Source: Thermoanaerobaculia bacterium (GTDB lineage: Bacteria > Acidobacteriota > Thermoanaerobaculia > Gp7-AA8). Taken from it: a stretch of 13,138 nucleotides of DNA. The stretch is taken from contig JAMPYE010000063.1 of NCBI GenBank assembly GCA_023700825.1, positions 1 through 13,138 on the forward strand, read 5' to 3'. The position numbers were made by a program, and so were the translations under genes. Numbering within the stretch: the stretch's first letter is position 1; each line of letters begins with the position of its first letter. The notes under the pieces were generated by a model that made no database searches, had not been told where the DNA came from, and worked only from the letters and a program-made list of their open reading frames with translations. This document shows, one piece after another, positions 1-6,739 of the stretch.

Positions 1-687
1 CGACACGTGCTCGCCGACCATGAGTGAGTCGAGCGCCGTGGCGAGCTGCGTGAAGTAGCGCGGATCGAGCGACGGCTTCGAGATCGCGGCGAGCTTCTGC
101 GTGTCGGCGAGATGGAAGAGGTAGATGTAGGCGTCGAAGTCGTCGTCCGAGGCCTCGCGTCCCAGGTCCTGCGTCTCGGAGCGGATGCCGTAGAGGAGCG
201 CGGTCGCGAGGTCGTGCGGGATCTCGACCCCGGCCTCCTTGAGATAGCCGGTCACGATCGTCGCCGACGCCCCGAGCCCCTCGCGCACGTCGTAGAAGCG
301 CGCCTTGCGGGTCGCCTCGCGCAGCGGGTGGTGATCGATCACGATGTCGGGGACGCGGTCGTCGGGAATCGCGCTGTTGCCCGTGTAAGGCTGGGCGTCG
401 ATGAGGGCGAAATGGCGGAAGTTCGCGACATCGAGCTCGGAGATGTGGCGGATCCCGAGATCGAGCGTCTCGACCATCGCCCGGTTCTCGGCGCGGCCGA
501 TGATGCCGCTGTAGCCGACCGTGACCTCCAGCCCTCGAGCGCGCTCGAGCAGCAGCGCGACACCCGCCGCACTCGCGATCGAATCGGGATCGGGATTGTC
601 GTGCGTGAGCACGAGCAGAGGCCCCTCCCCGAGATCCAGCTCGAGCAGCCGCCGGAGCGACTCGTTCATGATGGCCGAGTCTACCAT
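1..687 (-). CDS. DHH-family phosphoesterase (NrnA-like), 3' end beyond the window
   Basis: The 229 residues visible are the N-terminal DHH domain of a metal-dependent phosphoesterase of the NrnA/RecJ superfamily, whose members typically degrade nano-RNA, pAp or cyclic dinucleotides in the cytoplasm. Seen directly: motif I HDNPDPDS at residues 29-36, motif II IDAQP at 96-100, motif III DHH at 118-120, and motif IV GIRSET at 168-172, where a Glu stands in the place of the usual Asp. The C-terminal DHHA1 substrate-binding domain would lie left of position 1. The frame is open through base 1 with no stop. ATG at 687 is chosen as start; a second in-frame ATG lies at 669 and neither has a strong ribosome binding site. 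The exact substrate cannot be told without the missing domain. Confidence in the family is high. Confidence 0.9.
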   Translation of the reverse strand, partial: MVDSAIMNESLRRLLELDLGEGPLLVLTHDNPDPDSIASAAGVALLLERARGLEVTVGYSGIIGRAENRAMVETLDLGIRHISELDVANFRHFALIDAQPYTGNSAIPDDRVPDIVIDHHPLREATRKARFYDVREGLGASATIVTGYLKEAGVEIPHDLATALLYGIRSETQDLGREASDDDFDAYIYLFHLADTQKLAAISKPSLDPRYFTQLATALDSLMVGEHVS

Positions 688-1105
688 CCCTCGGGGGAGC
701 GTCAGCGACGGCCGTGCTCGTCGAGGGGGCCTCACCCCCGGCCGCGGAAGCGGCCGCGTTCTAACGAGCCCCGCCCGTAAGGGCGGGGTTCCAGCGCGCG
801 GAAAATGGCGCGCCGCGGCAGCGGCGCCTTCTGATGCGCTGCGCGTCAGCACGGCGCACTCCGGCTCACGCCGCCCGCGCCGCTGACGCGGCGCACTCAC
901 TTTGTTGCACGAAACCCGCCGCTTACGCGGCGGGCTAATCAGAAACGGCCGCTTCCGCGGCCGCAGCGATGCGTCGTCCTCGGGTCACAGCCGAAATATT
1001 ACGCACCTTCGGCAGCACCAGCGGCCGCGCCTTCGGCCGCGGAAGCGGCCGAAGCGTCGCCTTTGCCTCTAAATCCGAAATCCGCAATCCGCAATCCGAA
1101 ATCCC
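688..1105. repeat. gene-free spacer with five GC-rich tetraloop hairpins plus a heptamer array
   Basis: There is no credible gene in these 418 bases. They hold perfect inverted repeats with 7-8 base stems and 4-base loops: 739-756 (cggccgc, loop ggaa), 769-788 (ccccgccc, loop gtaa), 877-894 (gcgccgc, loop tgac), 915-934 (cccgccgc, loop ttac), 946-963 (cggccgc, loop ttcc) and 1034-1051 (cggccgc, loop ggaa). Three of them share the same stem in either orientation; the others have unrelated stems but the same geometry. None is followed by a T-run on either strand, so they do not look like ordinary intrinsic terminators. The right end is the heptamer array listed separately. The two flanking genes are both on the minus strand. 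Confidence 0.75.
1071..1105 (+). repeat. heptamer array, five units, directly abutting the fucose synthase stop codon
   Basis: Five consecutive 7-base units read aaatccg, aaatccg, caatccg, caatccg, aaatccc. The array is preceded by gcctttgcctct and ends at the base next to the stop codon (1106-1108) of the minus-strand fucose synthase gene. Similar arrays recur at 2090, 7648, 9738, 10004, 11237 and 12463. Confidence 0.9.
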
Positions 1106-2041
1106 CTACAGCTTCCCTTCCCTCACCGCCCACGCGTACGTGTCGCGCAAGCCGTCTTCCAGCTCGATGCGCGGCGCCCAGCCTAACGCCTGGATTCGGG
1201 AGACGTCGAGGAGCTTGCGCGGCGTGCCGTCGGGCTTCGAGGTGTCGAAGACGATGCGGCCGGGATAGCCGGTCACCCGCTTCATCGTTTCGGCGAGCTC
1301 GGCGATCGTGACGTCGCGGCCGCAGCCGACGTTGATCGTCGCCGCCTCCTCGTAGCGGTCCAGCAGCATGACCAGCGCCTCGGCGAGATCGGTCACGTGC
1401 AGGAACTCGCGCCGCGGCGTCCCCGAGCCCCAGACGACCACCTCCGGCGCGCCCGACAGCTTCGCCTCGTGGAAGCGGCGCATCATGCCCGGCACCACGT
1501 GCGAGTGCGTCGGGTCGAAGTTGTCGTTAGGGCCGTAGAGGTTCGTCGGCATCGCCGAGATGAAGCGCCTGCCGAAGTCGCGGTTGTAGTACTCGCAGAG
1601 CTTCAGCCCCGCGATCTTCGCGAGCGCGTAGCCTTCGTTCGTCTTCTCCAGCGAGCCCGTGAGGAGCGAGTCCTCGTGGATCGGCTGCGGCGCGAGACGC
1701 GGGTAGATGCACGAGCTGCCGAGGTAGAGCAGCGTCCCGACGCCGGCCTCGGCGGCCGCGTGAATCGAGTTCGCCGCGATCATCAGGTTCTCGTAGAGGA
1801 ACGCGGTCATCTCGCTCGAATTGGCGACGATGCCGCCGACCAGCCCCGCCGCGATCACCGCGACGTCCGGACGTTCCGCGGCGAAGAAACGCCGCACGTC
1901 CGCCTGCTCGGTGAGATCGAGCTCCGCGCTCGTCGGCGTCAGCAGCCGCGAAAAGCCCCGGTCCGCGAGCGCCCGAACCAGGCTCGACCCGACGAGCCCG
2001 CGCGCGCCGGCAACGAAGATGCGGTCAGAAGGAGAAAGCAT
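1106..2041 (-). CDS. fcl: GDP-L-fucose synthase
   Basis: This 311-residue NADPH-dependent short-chain dehydrogenase/reductase converts GDP-4-keto-6-deoxy-mannose to GDP-L-fucose by epimerisation and reduction, supplying fucose for surface polysaccharide. Seen directly: nucleotide-binding GARGLVG at residues 12-18, GSSCIYP at 108-114 with Ser109 and Cys111, catalytic Tyr138 and Lys142 in GYALAK, and His181 in the SHVVP segment, matching the known active-site Ser, Cys, Tyr, Lys and His of the E. coli enzyme. Length equals the family norm. ATG at 2041 is chosen because the open frame further upstream (to 2221) merely translates the heptamer repeat and a dispersed repeat. Fit with the glycan genes at 7664 and 12528 suggests a polysaccharide locus, although the usual partner GDP-mannose dehydratase is not in the window. 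Confidence 0.96.
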   Translation of the reverse strand: MLSPSDRIFVAGARGLVGSSLVRALADRGFSRLLTPTSAELDLTEQADVRRFFAAERPDVAVIAAGLVGGIVANSSEMTAFLYENLMIAANSIHAAAEAGVGTLLYLGSSCIYPRLAPQPIHEDSLLTGSLEKTNEGYALAKIAGLKLCEYYNRDFGRRFISAMPTNLYGPNDNFDPTHSHVVPGMMRRFHEAKLSGAPEVVVWGSGTPRREFLHVTDLAEALVMLLDRYEEAATINVGCGRDVTIAELAETMKRVTGYPGRIVFDTSKPDGTPRKLLDVSRIQALGWAPRIELEDGLRDTYAWAVREGKL

Positions 2042-2089
2042 GGGGGAAGGATAGATTAAGTTGAGGGCCTGGAGGGAAACGGGTGAGGC

Positions 2090-2121
2090 GATTTCGGATT
2101 GCGGATTTCGGATTGCGGATT
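2090..2121 (-). repeat. heptamer array upstream of fucose synthase
   Basis: On the plus strand the units read gatttcg, gattgcg, gatttcg, gattgcg, gatt. This is the reverse complement of the array at 1071-1105. The flank (tcaaaggcaa) is the reverse complement of the ttgcctttga-type lead seen at other arrays. Together the two arrays bracket the fucose synthase gene as inverted repeats. Confidence 0.9.
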
Positions 2122-2148
2122 CAAAGGCAAGAGCGGTGGACGCGCGGA

Positions 2149-2326
2149 TTGTCATCCTGAGAAGCGAACCCGCGAAGCGGGCGAGCGACGAAGGATCTCG
2201 CAGGGTAGTACGGACGCACAACCGGGCGCGACCTCAGCGGGCTTACGACTCCAGCAGTACCAGCCTGCGAGGTCCCTCCTCCCTCACCCGCTTCGTCCCG
2301 CTTCCTGGGATCGGGACGACGAACCG
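2149..2326. repeat. long imperfect inverted repeat of the gtcatcctgag...gaaggatctcgcag type
   Basis: The left arm (2151-2204) starts gtcatcctgagaagcg, contains the mini-hairpin cccgc-gaa-gcggg (2169-2181) and ends gaaggatctcgcag. The right arm (2264-2321) reads cctgcgaggtccctc then cacccgcttcg, then gcttcctgggatcgggacgac, which is an imperfect reverse complement of the left. Between them, ggtagtac and cagtacc are again partly complementary. A piece of the right arm (ctccctcacccgcttcg with gggatcgggacgac) recurs at 7593-7625. The shape suggests a non-autonomous mobile palindrome or REPIN. Similar gtcatcctgag-type dispersed repeats are, from memory, common in some soil bacterial genomes. Confidence 0.6.
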
Positions 2327-2446
2327 AGCGGCCAACGCCGTCACATCCAAAATCACCTCAACCCCGCCGAGGACGAGCGCGAGGAGGGCGAGGCCCTCTT
2401 AAGGGGCACATTCAGCCTCCTGTCCGGCCGCGGCCGCTAGCGAATC

Positions 2447-3589
2447 TCAGAGCCTGAGTCGATCGATCGCGTCACCCAGGCAGCGCGCCGCGGTCGCGCG
2501 ATCGGGGAAGAGATCCGTTCTGTTCGCCAGCGTGTCTTCGATCTCCTTGACCGTTCCCCCCCGCTGGACACACTCCAGAATCGCGAGTTCCCTCCTGGCA
2601 TCCAGGCTCATCGCCGGCCGCGCCGCGTTGCCGAGGCGCGCGACTGATTCGGGAGCGGCGATCAGACCGTCGAGGGTCGAGTGCGAAAACTGAGCTCTGG
2701 GAGTGTCCTTTCCGGCGCCGAAGACCGCGACGCTCCAGGCGACGAACGCGTCGTGGTGCCGGATCCGAACGCGCGTCCGAACCACATCGCCCTCCGCCAC
2801 GTCGACGGGTGAATCGATCGCGAAAAAGGCTTGCCCGCGATCGATTGCCGCATCCGAGAGCGGAGAGTTCGTGACCGTTACCGATGGCGAGAGCGCTGCA
2901 CGGAACCAGCACGCGATTCCATGAAGCGTGCCGGCGCGCCTGACAACCAGATCAGCCTTTCCATCCAGCAGCGGGCCTACTGGTGCGCCGAGCTCGATCG
3001 CGATGCTCGAGCGTTCGTCGGTCAGGACCTCCCCGCGCTCGAGCTTCACCCACTGCTTGGAGTTGACGGCGAAGCGCCTGACGGACGCCATCGAAATCCC
3101 CGACGGGCGCGCGCTCCAGGCATCGATCTTCGCGTAGACCTTCGACGACTCGATGCCGGCGACATAGATCCCGAGCCCGAGCGGCATGAGGATGCCGTCC
3201 GGGCGCAGCAGCCTCCGGCTCGCGTCGTCGTAAACATCGAGAAGTCCGGCCTCCCACCCCATCGGATCGAGCTGATCCGAGACGATGAGATCGAACCGCT
3301 CGGAAAGGTCGAGCTCGAGCGAGTTACAGCGAATGTGCTCGATGCGGCCGGCGACGGAGTTCTCGCGCGCGATCGCGCGTGCCAGCTCGATCGTCGGCTT
3401 CTCGTCGATCGCGACGACCTGCCCCGCGCCCGCGTCGAGCGCCAGAAGACCGAGAATTCCGGTGCCGCAACCGAGGTCGAGCACGCGCTCGCCTCCGCGC
3501 AAAACCTCATGCAACGCGGCGCGCCAGGCGTCGCTCCGCCGGATGTCGTTCACGTACGACGAATGTTCCTGGATGACAGAGTGGGACAT
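2447..3589 (-). CDS. PRMT-like SAM-dependent methyltransferase, last gene of the lasso operon
   Basis: This 380-residue class I methyltransferase has an architecture like protein arginine methyltransferases. Seen directly: SAM motif VLDLGCGTGILG at residues 36-47, acidic motif II end VVAIDE at 58-63, the segment SDQLDPMGWE at 104-113 in the place of the PRMT double-Glu loop (Asp105 and Glu113 here), then a region rich in beta strands through about residue 300. The last roughly 55 residues (from MSLDARRE) look like a small winged-helix-type domain not found in classic PRMTs. ATG at 3589 has no clear ribosome binding site. It lies 76 bases downstream of the HPr-kinase-like gene on the same strand, so it is likely a tailoring enzyme for the lasso precursor. 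The predicted core has no Arg; Lys16, Asn, Asp or the C-terminus are possible targets. Substrate assignment is inference. Confidence 0.88.
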   Translation of the reverse strand: MSHSVIQEHSSYVNDIRRSDAWRAALHEVLRGGERVLDLGCGTGILGLLALDAGAGQVVAIDEKPTIELARAIARENSVAGRIEHIRCNSLELDLSERFDLIVSDQLDPMGWEAGLLDVYDDASRRLLRPDGILMPLGLGIYVAGIESSKVYAKIDAWSARPSGISMASVRRFAVNSKQWVKLERGEVLTDERSSIAIELGAPVGPLLDGKADLVVRRAGTLHGIACWFRAALSPSVTVTNSPLSDAAIDRGQAFFAIDSPVDVAEGDVVRTRVRIRHHDAFVAWSVAVFGAGKDTPRAQFSHSTLDGLIAAPESVARLGNAARPAMSLDARRELAILECVQRGGTVKEIEDTLANRTDLFPDRATAARCLGDAIDRLRL

Positions 3590-3665
3590 GGCAGCAGTGT
3601 CGGCCTTCAGAGTCTACCCGCGCGAGGCCGTGCCGTCATGTCAGCCGTCACGCGGAAAAGACTCG

Positions 3666-4601
3666 TCACAAAGCCTCTGCGGCGTCGTGCGAGACCATGT
3701 CCGCAATCTTGCCGAGTTCGCCGTAGCTCTTCGAGTACCGCAACACCCTCACGATTCCGGTCGTCACGAGCCGCTCGAGTGATCGGAACTCCTTCGCAAG
3801 CAGCTCCCTGTTGTGGAGATTCCCGCGAAACACAGAACCGGCCAGCGTGAGCATGGCGTCTTTCAACGAAGGGATCTCGATCGTCGGAGCCCTGCCGACG
3901 GGGCCAGACGCGATAATGAAGATGCGCCCCAGCGCAATCGGCGCGGGGGTTGCGAGCCCGACACCGGGAACGGAGCACTTCTCCGATGAGTCCATCAAGC
4001 CCACGGGATCGATGGTCGGGAAGATCTCGCAAAACGAGTCGGGCCATAGCCTGAGCCCGCTGTGGCACGGCGTCAGACACGGAATCTCATCACGCCACTC
4101 GACCAGAGCACCGTCGTCCGCGAGAAACTCGCGTCCGCGTACGCGGGACAGGTACGCCGCCATCGTTGACTTGCCGGCGCCCGAGGGTCCGACGAATGCG
4201 ATGCAGGAGCTTCCGCCCCCGACGACGGAGGCATGCAGAACCAATTCACCGGTCAACGCGAGTGCGATGGGAATGATGTTGTTGGTCAGAGTGTGGGCCA
4301 GTTGGTCCTGAGCTGTCGCAGGAGGGGCCTCAAAGGAGATCGTTCGCTGATCGGGCGAGATCAGGAACCGAATACCACCCGGGTAGGCAACGAGCACGTC
4401 ATCGCGATCGCGCCAGCCACTCAGGCTGATGGCAGCATCGTCACCCTCCGGTGCGTGCGTCCAATCGGGGGCGGGCACTACCGAGGGCGGGGTCGAGACA
4501 ACGACCCACCGAGGAGCTGCGGAGTCACTCCCGGGCGCGAGAAACGCGATGTCGAACGGGAACTGTATCGGCTTTCCAAAAACGAGACGCGGGCTATACA
4601 C
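3666..4601 (-). CDS. HPr kinase/phosphorylase-like protein (lasso-type peptide kinase)
   Basis: This 311-residue protein resembles the C-terminal kinase domain of HprK. Seen directly: LVLHASVV at residues 120-127, Walker A GPSGAGKST at 138-146, LADDGALVEW at 160-169 with the Asp pair 162-163, and HSGLRLWPDS at 180-189. Relatives in lasso clusters such as paeninodin phosphorylate the side chain of the C-terminal Ser of the precursor; others belong to the HPr-related kinase families found beside PqqD proteins. Here the gene begins only 12 bases after the precursor stop, so translational coupling is likely. The start codon is GTG (4601) without a good ribosome binding site. The core in this cluster ends in Ile, so the target could be Ser5 or Ser12 of the core, or the function has changed. 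Family assignment is firm; substrate is inferred. Confidence 0.9.
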   Translation of the reverse strand: MYSPRLVFGKPIQFPFDIAFLAPGSDSAAPRWVVVSTPPSVVPAPDWTHAPEGDDAAISLSGWRDRDDVLVAYPGGIRFLISPDQRTISFEAPPATAQDQLAHTLTNNIIPIALALTGELVLHASVVGGGSSCIAFVGPSGAGKSTMAAYLSRVRGREFLADDGALVEWRDEIPCLTPCHSGLRLWPDSFCEIFPTIDPVGLMDSSEKCSVPGVGLATPAPIALGRIFIIASGPVGRAPTIEIPSLKDAMLTLAGSVFRGNLHNRELLAKEFRSLERLVTTGIVRVLRYSKSYGELGKIADMVSHDAAEAL

Positions 4602-4613
4602 GCTGTCGAAGGG

Positions 4614-4778
4614 TCAAATTACGCCCATTTTCATCGCCATGGAGCCGTCAGCATCGAAATTACTGCCGTTGTTGCCCTGGGTCAGCTTCGCGACACTTCC
4701 AAGCAGAACGACGCGAGGTTCCACGTACGTGTTGCGACGATCCTTCTCCTTGGGGCCGGTGTCCGTTTCGGTCTTCAT
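4614..4778 (-). CDS. lasso peptide precursor (A)
   Basis: This is a 54-residue peptide. The leader has Tyr18-x-x-Pro21-x-Val, Gly27 and Leu32-Thr33-Gln34, matching the Y-x-x-P...G...T signature of lasso leaders, in which Thr is the penultimate leader residue and Tyr and Pro bind the B1 protein. Cleavage after Gln34 would give the 20-residue core GNNGSNFDADGSMAMKMGVI. Gly1 and Asp8 are rightly placed for an 8-residue macrolactam ring; the tail holds Met13, Met15, Lys16, Met17 and ends in Ile20. ATG at 4778 is preferred because agaggg lies ten bases upstream (4789-4794). The frame extends to an in-frame ATG at 4805 and a GTG at 4847 (77 residues), neither with a good ribosome binding site. It lies between the cyclase and kinase genes. 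Ring position and cleavage site are inferred from the family rule. Confidence 0.88.
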   Translation of the reverse strand: MKTETDTGPKEKDRRNTYVEPRVVLLGSVAKLTQGNNGSNFDADGSMAMKMGVI

Positions 4779-4788
4779 CGACGTATTA

Positions 4789-4794
4789 CCCTCT
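4789..4794 (-). promoter_or_regulatory. ribosome binding site deciding the precursor start
   Basis: On the minus strand the bases read agaggg, ten bases before ATG 4778. It is the only Shine-Dalgarno-like site near the three possible starts of the precursor (4778, 4805, 4847), and so favours the 54-residue form. Confidence 0.55.
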
Positions 4795-4858
4795 GTCTCA
4801 GGCATCCACAAGTCTCGCGCCCGCGAACTCGTAAACTCGCCCAACACACGAAAATGCT

Positions 4859-4871
4859 AGCACACAGTGCT
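4859..4871. other. short inverted repeat between cyclase and precursor genes
   Basis: The bases agcac-aca-gtgct form a 5-base stem with a 3-base loop, a few bases downstream of the cyclase stop. The 100-base gap between cyclase and precursor start is the longest inside the operon. Such a site could alter the ratio of precursor to enzyme mRNA, but the stem is short and this is weak evidence. Confidence 0.25.
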
Positions 4872-4878
4872 GGTCGCC

Positions 4879-6711
4879 TCACCCTACCTTTGGGAAGAGT
4901 CGATTCAGCCAGGCACAGACCGCCAGCGACTCCCAGAACTGCCATCCCCATTGCGTCATCGCCTGCGGGTCGCGTCGCAGTGAAGCAAGATACGTCCTAA
5001 GCTCCCCGTCGAGGACGCTCGTCTCCACCCAGCGATCCAGAACGCCCAGCTCAAGGCTGTCGTCCACCACTACCTGAAGCTCACGGTTGAACACGACGCC
5101 GAATTCTGCCTTGGTCGTTCGTGTCCTGGTGCGTTCGGGGAGAATTCCGCGCATAGCCTCCCTCACCACATAACGGTCAATCCCTAGCTTGCTTCGCTGC
5201 TCCTGCGGGACGCTGATCGCAAACTGCACAATTCTTCGATCGAGGAACGGGAACCGGAGCGCGATTCCCCGTCGCGCTGCGCTTCGCTCCACGCATTCCA
5301 GAGTGTATTGGAGCCACGGCGCGGTGGCCGATTCGTGGGTGGCGAGGCGCGTGGCCGTCCTGAATTCGTGCGGCTGCCGATCTGATGTGCCATCTCCGGA
5401 CGCGAGAGTTGACGTTGCAGGCAGAATCCATGGAACGCCTCGCGGCGGGCGAACGCGTCGCCAAATCGGGCGCACGAGCGTGCCCATCCACGTTCGTGCC
5501 AGCAGGTCGCGGCCTCCCAGAAACAAATCGCCGGCATCGAAATCCCGGAACCATCGACGAGCCTCCGCGCAAGCAAGCGCTTCCAGTGCGGCGGAGCGAT
5601 TCCACACAGCGTCGAACAGATCGTCGCCGCCCAGACCTGCCAGGAGAATTCGTATCCCCGAAGATGTGACCTGCCGGTACACGCCATCGTGCATCGCTCC
5701 GTTCGGCGCATCCGGCACATCATGAATACGGTCGATCTCCCCGTCCAAGTCGTCCCGGGTGCGGGGCGTCGGGGTGAACCGATGCGACTTGACGTTGGCG
5801 TGTCGAGCCACGAGGTCGATCTCCTCGGACTCGTCGCACCGGAGCCCGGGGAACACGAGAGAAAACGCCTCGATGGAACGACCGAGTGCCGCGGCCGTAC
5901 AGACAATTGATGAGGAGTCGAGCCCGCCACTCAACTCGGCACCGCAGCGCTCACCCTCCGGCAGCCGCGCCTTCAAACTCTCTCGAAGAAGATCGAGGAA
6001 GTGTCCGGCGTATTCGCGATCCGTCTGGTAGCGAAGCGTCGACGAAACATCGAAGTCGAAGTAGCGGCGGACTGATGTGGATCGAAGGCTCGCGACGACG
6101 AGGTGTGCCGGCGGCACCCGCATCACCCCGCGATAGACCGTTTCGTCCCGATCCTGCATCGAGGCGACGAGGTACTGCGCCACCTTGCGCTCGTTCACGA
6201 CGGGCCGAAACGATGGGAGGGAAAAGATGGCGCTCATTTCCGACGCGAAGAATAGCGTCGTTCCGTCGTCGTAGTAGCAGAGCGGACGAACACCGCTCAC
6301 GTCTCGCGCCAGCAGCAGCGTTCGCTCCCCGGGGTTCCAGACAGCGAACGCGAAATCGCCAAGGATGTCGGGGAGGATGCGTTCACCGAAGCGGGCAAGA
6401 AGCGCGGCAACGAGTTGCTCCTCCTCCGGGCAGTCCTCGGCTCGCGTGCCGAGTCGGTCGAGAAGTGCGCTCCTGTTGTCGATGCGCCCATCGAATGCCA
6501 CGAGTGGAGCGTCGACAGTGGCAGCTTCCGGCGGATGGCCTCGCATCGCCGATGCCGGCCTCATCCGGAGTGTCGCCAGGCCGGCCGGACCGTTAGTCCG
6601 GTACGCAATGCCAGCCTCGGCGCGGTGCCCAAGGGAGGCGGCAAACCGTTCGAGAAGGGCGCGATCGCAAGGGCGACCGTCGAAATGAAAGAGCCCGGCA
6701 ATTCCGGCCAT
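4879..6711 (-). CDS. asparagine-synthetase-like lasso cyclase (C)
   Basis: This 610-residue protein has the two-domain layout of class II asparagine synthetase. The N-terminal glutaminase-like domain (about 1-190, starting MAGIAGLF) has Ala at position 2 where active glutaminases have Cys, so it should not release ammonia from glutamine, as in other lasso cyclases. The synthetase domain shows the ATP pyrophosphatase motif SGGLDSSS at 261-268 and a later LAGLGGDDLFD. In lasso biosynthesis this enzyme adenylates the side-chain carboxylate of the acceptor Asp or Glu (here probably Asp8 of the core) and closes the ring onto the Gly1 amine. ATG 6711 is chosen because the protein aligns with the family from this Met; the frame upstream overlaps the B1 gene. 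It follows the B1 stop by 28 bases, so the two are very likely co-transcribed. A true asparagine synthetase is unlikely given the lost Cys and the neighbours. Confidence 0.93.
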   Translation of the reverse strand: MAGIAGLFHFDGRPCDRALLERFAASLGHRAEAGIAYRTNGPAGLATLRMRPASAMRGHPPEAATVDAPLVAFDGRIDNRSALLDRLGTRAEDCPEEEQLVAALLARFGERILPDILGDFAFAVWNPGERTLLLARDVSGVRPLCYYDDGTTLFFASEMSAIFSLPSFRPVVNERKVAQYLVASMQDRDETVYRGVMRVPPAHLVVASLRSTSVRRYFDFDVSSTLRYQTDREYAGHFLDLLRESLKARLPEGERCGAELSGGLDSSSIVCTAAALGRSIEAFSLVFPGLRCDESEEIDLVARHANVKSHRFTPTPRTRDDLDGEIDRIHDVPDAPNGAMHDGVYRQVTSSGIRILLAGLGGDDLFDAVWNRSAALEALACAEARRWFRDFDAGDLFLGGRDLLARTWMGTLVRPIWRRVRPPRGVPWILPATSTLASGDGTSDRQPHEFRTATRLATHESATAPWLQYTLECVERSAARRGIALRFPFLDRRIVQFAISVPQEQRSKLGIDRYVVREAMRGILPERTRTRTTKAEFGVVFNRELQVVVDDSLELGVLDRWVETSVLDGELRTYLASLRRDPQAMTQWGWQFWESLAVCAWLNRLFPKVG

Positions 6712-6739
6712 CGAAGTGGTATCCGCTCGCGAGCCGCGA

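Larger units (their letters stand above)
2042..2446. other. gene-free spacer filled with repeats
   Basis: These 405 bases carry no supported gene. From left to right they hold the 5' flank of the fucose synthase gene, a heptamer array (2090-2121), a long imperfect inverted repeat (2149-2326) and about 120 bases with nothing I recognise before the methyltransferase stop. Several frames stay open here only because of GC content and repeats. No clear terminator for the lasso operon is visible. Confidence 0.7.

Noticed and set aside
112..780. 222-residue plus-strand open frame at the left end
   Set aside because: It lies opposite the DHH gene, is Arg/Val/Asp-rich like an antisense frame of GC-rich coding DNA, and has no recognisable motif.
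769..788. Hairpin ccccgccc-gtaa-gggcgggg as an intrinsic terminator for fucose synthase
   Set aside because: It lies over 300 bases beyond the stop and has no T-run on the minus strand; it is one of a series of similar hairpins.
1071..1105. Heptamer array as a CRISPR array
   Set aside because: The units are 7 bases and contiguous without spacers; no cas gene is present.
2042..2221. N-terminal extension of the fucose synthase frame to 2221
   Set aside because: The extra 60 residues translate a heptamer array and a dispersed repeat; the family protein begins at ATG 2041.
4879..6711. Reading the cyclase as a genuine asparagine synthetase B
   Set aside because: The catalytic Cys2 is Ala, and the neighbours are a PqqD protein and a lasso-type precursor.
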